This document shows, in pieces, positions 37,452 through 49,000 of a stretch of 64,000 nt of DNA. How positions within the stretch are numbered: position 1 is the first letter of the stretch; every line of letters starts with the position of its first letter. The stretch comes from Lycocorax pyrrhopterus obiensis. Lineage: Eukaryota; Chordata; Aves; Passeriformes; Paradisaeidae. The translations under genes and the position numbers were made by a program. The notes under the pieces are model-generated. The model was not told the DNA's origin. It ran no database searches and was given only the letters and a program-made list of their open reading frames with translations. The DNA is taken from positions 105,010,047 through 105,074,046 of the forward strand of contig JACSVZ010000002.1 in assembly GCA_014706295.1 (NCBI GenBank), written 5' to 3'.

Positions 37452-39998
37452 GTAAGCCGCGCCGCGGGGATGAGGGATGCGCGGGATGCGGGGATGAGGG
37501 ATGCACGGGATGGCGATGGGCTCGGGAAGGGCAGGCAGGGCCGCCGGGCGGCCGCTGGAAGCCGTGGGGAGGGAGGCCCGATAGCCGCGGGGCGGGAGCC
37601 TCCCTCCGCGGGGCTGGCTGGGCGCTCCGCTGCCGCCCAGACGGGGAAGCAGCGGCAGCGACGGGGATGTGCGAGCGTGCAGGGGCAGGTCAGCGGGAGT
37701 GCCCGAGCCTCCCGGGCGGCAGCAGCTGGTCGGTCAGTCGTTCCCGCCCAGGCGCGAGTGGCTGAAAGTTTCTCTCCCGCTTAGCAGTGCGGGCGTGCGG
37801 CTGCACAGCCGCCGTGTCCCGCCGCAGCCCAGCCCAGCTGCGGAGAGGTTGTCACCCTGCTCTCCCGACTGGTGGTGGATTCATCCCGCCCTGCTGCGTG
37901 TCCTATAGACAGCAGGCTGGGATCCAGCTCTGAGTCAAGTGCGCTGTAGCCAGGTCTGTAGACCACGAGAGGGAAGGAAATCTTTGCGTCGAAATCCACG
38001 GATTACGGTGCGAGCGCATGGTTTAAGCAGCGTCTCGCTACCACCCTAAATAAGCTCTTTATCTACAAGCACTTTGTGTTCCTCTGGGTCGTTTCTTGCC
38101 GCCGGGTACTCTTTTGCCTTTTAATTCCCAAAGGAACAACCTCACCTGCTTCAGCTCTCAAGCTGAGACTTCTGGCTAAGAAGGTGCAATCATGTAAAAA
38201 CGTGTGAATGCCTGTGGATACAAAATCACTTTCCTTCACTTCCTCAACAACACACTAAGATATCAAAGACGGAGGGGGGGGAGAAGCAGGGAAGAAGCTG
38301 AAGGAAATGACTGTGCTCCCCAAGCCCACATCGGCAGCCACTCCCACGTTCCCCATTTGCCACACTCCCTCCTTGTTTCTCCCTTGGACAAATAGGTAGA
38401 CTTTGAGTCACATGTTATTGCAAGGGTTTATAAGGGTAATTGAGCATAGATCGCTGTAGAAAAGTCCCTTTCAAAACCAACCAGCTTGGAGGAATTGGAG
38501 GCATTCCAGGAGAAAGTTGTCTTAGCTGCATGCCCCACTGTTCGTTGTTTTCTTTTCCCTTCCGTCTGGGTTGTATTGGTGGCTTTTCTGAGCCCCTTTT
38601 CAGGTACTGTGCTAGGGAGCCCCACCTTCCCAAGTAAAATGCTTGCTGGTGGGTTACCACCCTTCTTCTCCCAGTCACGTGTCTCTCGAAACATTTTCTG
38701 CAGAGGCAACCCTCTAATTGCTCTGTGGGTCAACTGCAGAGCTATGTCACAGGCACATTCATGCGTTTTAGTCTGTGATGTGATTCTGCCCACAGCCTTG
38801 TGGGGGAGAAGTGACCCACAGACCATGATTTGGGTATTGCTTTTTTACTCTTGAACTTAACATTTAAGAGACTGGATTCTCCTTGACCTTCTACTTAGAG
38901 AGTTTATTATTAATGCAAGATTCCAATGTTACTTTTCTGGATTCCCAGGGATCATCCTTGGTTTTCCTTTCTTGCATGCTTTGATCCTGTGCTCGGTTCT
39001 GGGAAGGATGCTTATATCTCACTGGTATCACTCACTTAGCCCTTCCTCTTCCAGTCATTTTTTTCCTTTGCTCCTGTTTGCCACTCTGAACGTTTCCTTC
39101 CACAACCCATGTTGTTTTTTTTTTTAATTACATGAGAACAGAGGGAAAGGTAATTGCTGTTCTTGTTTACAACCTAGAAATCCAGAGTCTTGCAAGTTCA
39201 GCTGCGCTGCTAGCACGCAAACAAACTGAATAGATAGCCCAATCCATGGCAAGGGAAGTCACCTAAGGAAACCTTGCCAGGATGCTCCTCCAGTCCTATA
39301 GCAGCCGTCGTCATTTGTGGTGTATATTTTCTTGTGATGCAGGCTGCAAGGAAGGTGCTGGTTTTTCTCGTGCTGTTTTGTTTCCTTGAGAGCTAGATTC
39401 AGCTATGGTGAAGACCTTGCATTGCTCCACTGACAAGTATGAGGCTCTCCGTTGTAGCACTTGCTTAAGGCTGTCACGGGTGCGGGAGAGCTCTGGGTGG
39501 TGTCCCCGCCTTTGCTGGCTGTCGTGATGCTGCACGTGTGCCGTTCGGGGCAGACTTTGGCCTGCCTTCAATAGATCTGTTTCTGTTCTGGAAAAGGGGT
39601 ATATTTTTAAACATCAGGAACGGGCAGCTGCAGACCACGGAGGTTGCACAGAACGTTAGCGCCTCATCTTCTTAATGAAAAGGTGTGGTAGAAGCTCTGA
39701 TTGCTGGGTTCGCTCTTGGCTGCACAGAAGATAAATCACAGGCATGCACCGGGCTGGCACAAGCCCAAGAACAGAGGGTTTGAGCAGCCCTTCTGCTCCT
39801 CTCTTAATGGACAGGAAGGAGCCAAATCCCCAGCACACAGCCAGCCCTTCTCAGGGCAGCAGGGTGAAAGTCACAGCACCTGCCCAGGGACAGGCATTAG
39901 CTCACCTGAAGGATGATGCAGAGAGGAAAATCAGATTTTTTTGGTAGTTCACATGCGCACTGGCTGCCTTTCCTCCCACCCTTCTGCTCTCCTTTCAG
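37452..39998 (+). other. CABLES1: CABLES1 intron 1, 5' part
   Basis: Starts with the donor GTAAGC. The first 450 bases still belong to the CpG island and include a tandem duplication at 37466-37513. After about 37900 the sequence is ordinary intron with no gene, transposon or exon that I recognise. Open frames here have no family match. Confidence 0.8.
37466..37513. repeat. 24-bp tandem duplication just inside intron 1
   Basis: Two adjacent 24-base units (37466-37489 and 37490-37513) match at about 22 positions, both starting GGGGATGAGGGATGC. They begin only 15 bases after the exon 1 donor site. Confidence 0.8.
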
Positions 39999-40051
39999 TG
40001 AACTTGAGTTTGAGGAGTTGTTTGACAGACTAGGCCTCTGTGCTGAGACAC
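39999..40051 (+). other. Candidate alternative exon in CABLES1 intron 1
   Basis: A 53-base segment is bounded by near-ideal splice signals. On the left a long pyrimidine tract (about 39964-39996) ends in CAG; on the right the donor is GTAAGT. Spliced to CABLES1 exon 1 it would complete the split Arg codon and read RELEFEELFDRLGLCAET without a stop, leaving one base over. A 53-base insertion is not a multiple of three, so joining on to the normal second exon would shift its frame. It could be a poison exon, part of an alternative transcript, or a chance decoy. I do not recognise the peptide. Confidence 0.3.
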
Positions 40052-43000
40052 GTAAGTTATCTTCCGTGAAAACTTTTTTCTGTTACAGTATCAGGCAAGA
40101 CAGGCTGCCTTATTTTGTTATCTTTATTTAGTTTTCAGAAGCCATTGTGAACATATAATCAGAGTTCCCTGGCTTTTTTTGTTTGTGTTAGCAGTTTGTA
40201 TAATTGCGTACTAGTTTATATTTAACAAGGTTATCATTAATGTGGTTTGGGTTTGTGCTCTATGTGTGTTCACAAGACACAAACGATACAGAAAAAGGAA
40301 CATGGAGCTTTAGCTGCTTGGAGGCTAGTATGTAATTATATGTAAATGGCAGAAATTAGGATTGTTCAGAAATTGGCTGCTTGGTGCCAAAGGCTCCTGT
40401 CTAGTGCAGAAGGAGTTTGTTTCAATTTGTGGTGAACAGGTGGATGAGGACATGAATTTACTAGAAACTAGGGCCGGGGTTTCTTTCATGTCAAATTATA
40501 ATTCATTTTAATAGCATAATCTTAAATTAGCGAGGAGCTCTGTGAAACAAGGTTTCAGCAACACTGGTTTAAAATAATTTCACATCCTGCAGATTAGGTG
40601 ATGGTCCAAGTACCTGTTTTTGTGTATGCCTAGAATTCTTGTTGCCGTACTTTTCTTTGGGAAAAGTATTGCTGTTTCTGTATGTGAAGTTTCCTTTTCC
40701 AGTGGGCCAGGTGGTTAGAAACAAGCACAAGGAGTTTTTTTGTGTTGTTTGGTTTGGTTTTGGGTTTTTTTTCTTGTTTTGCTAAGGAAGCAATTTGGTG
40801 ATTTGGTTTGGAGTTTAAACATTGCTTACAGTTGCATTTGTCTTTGTCGCTGTGTCAGGTTTGAAGGCAGATGGGCAGGAGAATTCCTTCTGGGAGCAGC
40901 AGGTGCTGGGAAGCAAGGAGAGAATATCTGCTGAGTAATCACTGGGGAGAGGTCCACTCAGAAGGACACTGAGGTTATCATGATCCAAATAGATTTTTCT
41001 TCAGAATTTACTGACCTACAATAAATCTAATTTCCTGAGTAATTCTAAAATTAATTTACAGGTAGTAAAGCTTGTGAAAATTCAATTTATTTCTACCTAT
41101 TAGAAAGGAAAGAGCTGCATTTGGCCTCAGTATTTATCTTCTGGAGAGGTGCAATGAAGGGAGATGCTGGAATGGTTGACTTGCCTGACTTTTGTAGGGC
41201 TTGCAAAGTTCCATGGGTTGTTAGTGCTGGAGGAAGCCTCCAGGATGTTGTTGAGGGGCTGAATCCTGCTGTTTACTATTTGCTTCGGAGGGCTGAGAGG
41301 TCAGAATCCAGTTCTCCATGGCCTTGGGCGGGCAGGCAGTGCCGTTTCAGCCCACAACAGAAGATGCCTCCAAACTGAACACGCAAGAGACAAAAGAAGA
41401 GTCTCTCAGAAACAAGTGTCTTACAGGCAGAGTCCTGAAAGGGGAGCAGAACAAAGAGCTGGGGGCACCCTCCACCCTGCAGGGTCATCCCAGCATCAGG
41501 AGTTGGGTTGTGAGCCGCTGGAAGCACATCAGCCCTTTTGTGTGTGATGGACACTCTGCTATTCTCCAAACCTAAAGCCCTTCAGGCAGCCTGAATTTCA
41601 GAATGATGTATACAAGCATAGCATGAAAACAGCGATTTAATGGTCTGAGAAGTCAATGGGAAGCGCACATGCTAAACTAAGTCTTTTCTTAGGTGTATGA
41701 CCTTGTATACCACTGATAGCTGCTGCCTCTAAAGAAGGGGATGCTTATTGACCTCAGCTGTCACTTCAGGAGGCTAAAGGGCCATCCTGTGCCACCCTGA
41801 AGGGGGCATGTTCAGCAGCAGGATTAAGACTCAGGTAGTAAGGGCTGCTTCAGTAGTAGCACACAGTGTACAAACTCCTCCATGAGTCCTGTAAGGAGCA
41901 CTGGGCACACCCATGTCCTTCAGCATGAGCACACTGAGAGGCTGGGTCCTCACGCTCACCAAGGGCTGTGCAGGGGCAGTCAAGCTGCTGGGTTTTCTGA
42001 GCTCTGCGTGTGCCGAGCATGGCCAGCCCCACATCGCACGGACCGGCTTTCACCGCCATTGGTCTCTGCCAGCCTTTTCCCTTGTTCAGGGCGCAGAGGT
42101 TTGTGCCTCCCTCTGTTGCTTCCTTTCAAACTGGTGGAGTTGGGGTCATCTTCCAGGTATTAGTTGAAGTTGACCAGTGGTTGAGAAGTCATTGGAGTAT
42201 GATGACACACCAATGGATGGACACCACAGATGCAGCAGCTTTGTTCTCTCACTATACAAGCTTTTAAAAACAGATCCCACAGAAATTTGCTCTGGCATAT
42301 TTTAGGCTCTTATACTATTTAGCAAGCATCTCTGTCAGATAAAAAAGGTTAATGTTCATCAGACAAGGAAAAAAACCCTTTGCTGTCAGTTCTGAAGAGC
42401 AGAACAGTGGGACAGAACATAGCGTTCATGAGTACTAGGGAATTAATTAGAGAGCTTCACAGAGGGACAGATGCTGAGAGGCAGCTGTGTCTGCCAGAGC
42501 CTCAGGACTCTGCAGGTTTCAGAGTGAGGCAGCCTTAGAGCTCGACAGGTGAGAGGGGTCTGCCTGGGTGGCTGCACATTAACCCCTGTGAGGAAGTCTG
42601 AGCTGATAACACATGAAAAGTCGTGTTTGTGTTGGCTGCCTTCACTGGCTGCCAATTCAAAGCTTTCTAGGTCCAGCCCTGCCATGGGAAGTGCTGTGGT
42701 TGTACCACACAGGTGTGTGGCTGGTGTGTGGTGACCCCTCATTAGCTGTCAGGAGAGCAGAAGGAGCAAATTTCAGCAGGTTTGCTGACGTGGTGGGTGC
42801 ATTTCCACTAGTTGATCTTTCTTTTCACCCCTTTCTTTACCAGCAAAGCTCCTGTGCAGGCAGCCAGACTGGATCTTTCCCTTAGAAGCCTGCCACACAG
42901 CTTTCCTCTGCACCATAATACTGTTGAAAGCACCTTGAAATGATGAAGATTGGTAGCAACCATCAGTCACCAGCCCTCCAGACCATCACAAAAACATAGT

Positions 43001-46000
43001 TCCATGGTAGATAAATAGGATAATGACAGATCATAGTTTGATGATAGCTTTTGGATATGAAGTATGCTTTAGTCTGCAATTATTATGACTTCGAGAACTC
43101 TTCTGGCGGAAGATATCACTTAGCTTGGAACAGTTCAAAACACCTAAAACACAAATCTGAGATTGCCAAGTGTGCTCTCTGAAAGGAAAAACACCCCAAT
43201 CCTCTTGTAATTCTGTGATTTCTTTGTTTCAAAAAATAAATATCAGGTGGGTTGTCTGGAGACTCAGTAGTGCAGCAAGTATGATGGAAGGTAAAGATGA
43301 GCAGCAGAACCAAATCTTGATTTATTTATTTAAATTTTTTTATCCCTCTGATTTCAGCTGCACCACTCTTGTAGTGCAAGTTCTCCACTACATGAATGAA
43401 AAGGCTGCTCTTTATAATTTAACCTAAAAATGCAGAAGTTTGGTTTTATATGTTGGGACTTGGGCACACCGAAACTTGTGTAGGCACCAGCTTGTCCCTT
43501 GAGAAGCGTGGGAAAGCAGATTCTATTTGCAAATGGGACAAGCTGGTGTCTACAGAAATCTATATGCAAATATCCACAGAATTCACCCCTGAACATTTGC
43601 CAGTACCTCTGAGGGTGTACTCAGCCTTTATGACAAGCTCTTTTCTGGACCCAGAATTGCTATGGATGGCTGTGGGGCTGCCGCCAGATACCAGGCTTAG
43701 CAACGCAGCAGGTGCAGCAAGACACAGAGCTGGCTCTTTTTCACAACCCAACTGAAAAAACCCTTGCCAGCTTGCTGTGAGAAGTATTCTTTCTAGAAAA
43801 TGGAAATGACATAATTTGGCATATGGAGAGTATCTGCTTGCTGGCCTGTCGTTTGCAAATAACATGCTGAGAAATTTAAGGAATGGTATTTGTTTTCGTA
43901 AGAAGGGCTTTCAGAAGTTTGGTTTGTTTGTTTGTTTTTTGCTGCAAGGGTACGGTAGAGACCCTGGTAGAGCATTTAGGAGAAGAAAATTTAACGGTAG
44001 TTGGAAAAAAACGTGATGTGCCAGTGGGAGACTTCTAGGACTCTCAGGATTTGCTTCTCAGTGTGCAATATGCAGATTTAGGGGATACGTATTTAAGGAA
44101 CCACGAGGTTCCTTTACAAGGGCTACTGTGTTATGTTCGTAGCAACTGCTTTCCTGTCATCAATGCTAAATGTATTTTCTGTTCTCATGATGTATTTCAA
44201 AGCCAGCACTGCTTTTAGAAGCAATGTTTCAGGGTTTGCCTAAGGAAGGTTTTCTGTTGTGGAAAATTGAGAAATGAATGAGAAGTGAAGCAAAGACTTC
44301 ACTTCTTTTCTAGAAGAAATATTTTTTTAAAAAATAACCTTTCACCCCATCTACAAATATAAAGCACAATTGCATGTTTTTAGTAAGCCGTTGTGTTTCC
44401 CCCTGTGTTGTTACAGATCAGGCTAGCAATTTTGTGAAATTGAGGTTTGGGGAAAGATTCACTCACCACAATTGAAATGTGTTTTCCACTCATTGTTTTG
44501 GATGACAGAGGAAGGTATGTGCTCTCTGACGAGGAATCCTGAAAACCCTGGGCTGCATGTTTACCTCTGTATAAAATTGCTCAGTTAAACCAAGCACCAG
44601 TGTATGATGTTTTGCTAGGAAGTGAATCTCTGCAATATCAGGGCTTTGATTCTATAGTATTTGTGGGATTAGAAAATAGAAAGCTGGAGAAGTTTATCAT
44701 AATTTTTCTGTCAACAATGGATTGCGTTTTGGTGCTCCTAGAGATAATCATATTACCAAGGTAAATATGATTAGGTTTTCAAATCTGCATGCTGTCAAGG
44801 CAAATCAGACATAGACACATCAGTTTACAGTAAAGGCATTCAAAAGAAGCATAAATTTCCCTGCAAAGAAAAAAAAATCTGTTTGTTGTGTAACAGGAAA
44901 AATCTGTAAGGTGACATTATGATGACTTCTTTCTGCACCATGTAGCTGGAACTGAGCTGTATGAAACACACAGGGATGAAGCTCTTGAGCTTGCTTTTCC
45001 CTTTCTCTGGTCTTTGGGTAGGATGCTGTGGACCAGAAGTTCCTCAGTGCCACTGGGTTTGCAGCCCGCTTGCACTAAGCTGTTTTTTTCAGCCATCCGT
45101 GTGCTGCCTGCTGTGTGTGGCTTCACCCCTGGCTGTGCAGGTCATACCTGCAGATTTTTTTGTGTACAGATTTTTTTGTGTACACAAGGAACAGAGAAGT
45201 GATGCTGGGATGTGGTGGTGGTGCCGGTGCAGCCTCAGTAGGTACTGACCACAAGTACTGTTGCTGTCCTGGTTGCTTGTGTCTTTTGCAGTGTGGGAAG
45301 GCTGGAGACAGGTTTCTCTCTATCCTCTCCCCTCTGTGGGGCATCGTTTCCTTTCCCATTTCGGGATGAAGAAAGAGCCACTGAAGGTGGCTAACAGGGT
45401 TAGTAGCTCCCAGTAAGGAAAGTGAATGGACAAATGTGGGAGGCTCCAGCATTTCCAGCATCACTGTTTCAGGTGGGTCTGCCATGGGTGGAAGTGCAGG
45501 GAGATGTCTCAGCCCTCCAACAGGGTTGGATGACACCGAGGTTCATATACCAGAAAGGGAAGAGGAGAAGGCAAGAGACCCCGAGCTGAGCTCTCTCCCT
45601 TTTTGACAGGAGGTGTATGTGCTGGCATGGTGGCATGGATTTAGTTTCATCACGATTGAAAGATCAGGTATTGTTACCATTGGTTTTTACAGAGATAACT
45701 CACAGCACTGGAGCAGTCTGTTGCCCACTGCAGCTGCTAGCAGAGAAGTGGATTCCATCCTCAGCCTGATGGTGTGCCCTTTGAAGGGTGCAAGCAGCAC
45801 AGCTTTGCCAGCCTGCTTCAGAAAGAGGTCTGCTGAGTAACTGCTGAGTTTCCTGGGTGCATGGTGCTGGAGGATGAGAGAACAGAGCCTCACTGCCCCA
45901 GGTAGACAGGATGCCTTTGGCACTCAGGAAGGACCACTGTGCAAGCTGGAGGGGTTGTCTGGTTTCATCCAGTACCCCCAGCGCACGGAGGGATGGAGAA

Positions 46001-49000
46001 AGGGGGAGCCAGGAGCTGGATGTCACATAAGGCCCTTTGCCTTCAGGCCTGCTTCGATCACGTACGTGCATTTGTGTATGCACAAATGCAGCCCATACCC
46101 ACAGTTCACAAAGGTGTCTTTGCTCCCTGTTCTCAGTGACGTGCTAGGAACCTGCGCTTCCCACCCCACTGTACACAGCCTGTGTGAAGGGTGTAGCGTA
46201 AAGCAGAAGCTAGATGTCAGCTGTGGTCTGAAATGTGGCTTGAAAATATCCTTTCTGGTTTTTTAACTCACCAACTTTATTCCTTATGTTTTGTCAGTCA
46301 CAGACAAACTTTTATTCTCCCGTTGCTTTCTGCGCCCATGTTAGTACCTACAGATCCAGCAGGAAAGGAGATGAATTTCGTCCTTTTTCAGTCAAGGTTG
46401 CAATCAGCTACACCCAGACAAATGCAGGGTGACAGAAGTATTGCCCACGTGTCCATGGGGTGTGGTGGATGTGCACAACAGGGAGTGAAGTCCTCATTAG
46501 GTGACAGCTACATGGAAATGAAGACACCCATCTTGATACCTGGGACGTGGGCACAGTTGAGGAGGTTTGGTGGTTACAAGCACACCCCGTAGTTCCTGGA
46601 ATTTAGTTAAGTGAATGATGCTGTTTCTGACTGCAACACATGGAGATGTTTCTTGGGTAATAGGAAGAGAGGCAAAATAGCTTTCAGATGCTACAGTGCA
46701 AAGTACAGTTTAATTGCTTAGGTAGGTGAGTCGTGCAGGTGCTGCATCAGGTTATGTAAAAAGGTGTGGAAAGCTCTCTGTCTGCTATTAATAGCTTTGG
46801 AAGTGAGGTCTTTAAAGCACAAAGGGTTGTGTTTGTATTTTTAAAAACTGAGTTCACATAACCCTCTGTCTTCAGCCCACTGTGTATCTTAGGAACCTCC
46901 TTAATTTTATGAGGCTGTTTTCCTAAAGCAAAACTGGGTTTGATTTTTAATTGGTGGTGTTCACTGCTTTGTAGAACCCCATCTTTTAGGATAAGCTAAT
47001 CCAGAAGAAGTGGCAGCTCAGAGGTGGTTGCTTAAAAAGGCAGAATTATTTACAGCAGAACACAAAGTGCCACTGTCAAGTACCTCCATTGTGACCTTTG
47101 AGATTTATTTGGAAAATCCATATTTTTCCATGTGCATGACTCGCCTCAAGATAAAATATTCTTCTATTTTAAAAGGCACTCCAGGTCCTGCAGAACTTGA
47201 GAGCAGCCTTGCAAGTAGCAAGTGTCTGCACACATTTGTTTTAAGAAGCAGACTTCATTGTCCGAGGCTTTTTGCTTCTGTTTGTTTTAAAGAGATTATT
47301 ATAAATATTCATTTCTTGTTTGTTCATTAGTTTCCTTATTGATGTAAGGCTATTCAAGTCAAAGATAGTGCTAGGGTGTAACAGGGAGCAACTTCTAGCA
47401 GGCGCATTTGACAATAAAAAACGCAAATTGTGCGAATTTGCCAGCATCCTTAAACAGGCACTTTGAAGGCAGTATTTTCTGTTGCTGTCCTCACGCTCTG
47501 TGGGAAGGTTGAACGGATAATGTGAATGGAAATGTGTATTTTCTCGCAGTGTGTTTGTGAGCTCTCAGGCTTCCTTCTCCTGGAAGATGCAGCGCTGCAG
47601 CAGGAGCAAGGATTTTTTTTACAGTGCAGTACCAATGCTGTGCTCAGTGCTGTACAAAATGCCATTACTCCTCCATATTCCTTAGGAGCTAAGCCCCAAG
47701 CCCATGACCTGTTTAGTGCAATAGGGCACTGCAGAAGAGTGTAGGTTGTACTTGGAATTCATTCCCTTGGGGAGGATGGGCTGAGAGCAAAGAGGCTGGC
47801 GTGGAAAAGCCCTTGTAAGCCACTGCCTGTTTGCAAAGACCAAGGCTTCTGAAAACGAACAACCTTTGAATTAATTGCAGGGTTGCTCAGGTACAAATGA
47901 GAACAGGATTAGGCCTGTCTTTTCTATTTTAAGTGCAGCGGTAATATTTCCAACCTGTCGAGTGATTGCATATCTTGAATATCTTACTGGATAAATGAAT
48001 GTGATAGCAGCAGTCGAGGGTGGCGCAGTCTTTCGTGTAACTGGCACTTACCTTGCAGTTGTTGCAGTTCTTTGTTTTGTATGACCCAGGAATATTTCAA
48101 CATGGTCTTGTCTGGCTGGTTGTTTGTTTGTTTTGGGGGTTTTTGTGTCATTTTCATATGCTAGAAGAAACTGTCTTTTGAGAGGCTCTTGACCCTCACA
48201 TCCACTTTCCCAAGGTGAGGGGTTGTGGTAGTGAAGACTTGACTTCACGTCCCTGGTGAACTGCAGAGGGATCTGTTTTCTTCTTACTGGTCAGTTGTGG
48301 GCTTTCTAGATTTTCATTTTGTAATGTGGTAGATTCTGCAAAAATGGATATTACTTTTTGTTAATTCAGTTGTTCACTGAATTAACAGACATCTTTCTTG
48401 TCTGTTTAGTGGAAAAGGTGAAACAGGAAAACCAACATTTCAAAATTGTGTGTCACATGTCCATGGCAGTTTGTGAGCTTGATCATTGTAGAGGTCTGAT
48501 GTCATACCCAGCATGGTTTTACCCTTGTCCCGGGCTGTTTTTAGATGCTGACATGCAGTGACTGAGGAAGTAGTGGTTTCTGTTTGTGTGGTCTGGTGAG
48601 GAGGGCTCAGTTGTTTAATCAAAAGAAAGTAAAAAGCCCCACTTTTATACAAAGTATAGCTTATTTCATTTTCAGTGGAAGCAATAAGGCAAAATTTTGC
48701 CTGTGACTTCTATGTAAGTAGCTACCAAATGAGCCTTCGTGTTGGATCCCTCCGGAGGTTTGGCAGGGGGAACCACACCACGGTTTTGCACAGAGAGGGA
48801 GGGTTGTGGTCTTCCCTTGGTGTGCTGTCTGCAGCTTCTCACCCTTGTGAGAAGCACCTTTGTGTTTTCACCTTATCCCAGCCAGATGCAGGTGGTGTTT
48901 GGCAAGCACATCTCTGCATTTATCTGTTCTGACCCATCCAAGCACAAAGCCATTCCACTCTTTCCTCCATGTTAGACAAGCTCGTTATTGTTCAGGTCTG

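Larger units (their letters stand above)
36140..37900. promoter_or_regulatory. CABLES1: CpG island covering CABLES1 promoter, exon 1 and start of intron 1
   Basis: Base composition changes sharply to G+C-rich and CpG-dense sequence between roughly 36140 and 37900, then returns to ordinary intron sequence. The island contains the TATA box, predicted start site, 5' UTR and first coding exon of CABLES1. Bounds are judged by eye. Long open frames on both strands in the island (up to 346 codons antisense) arise because stop codons are rare in such GC-rich DNA. Confidence 0.85.

Noticed and set aside
36466..37506. 346-codon antisense ORF over CABLES1 exon 1, and other long frames in the CpG island
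   Set aside because: The sense strand carries the conserved CABLES1 blocks. The antisense frame is Arg/Gly/Ala/Pro-rich with no domain, as expected when GC-rich codons leave few stops.
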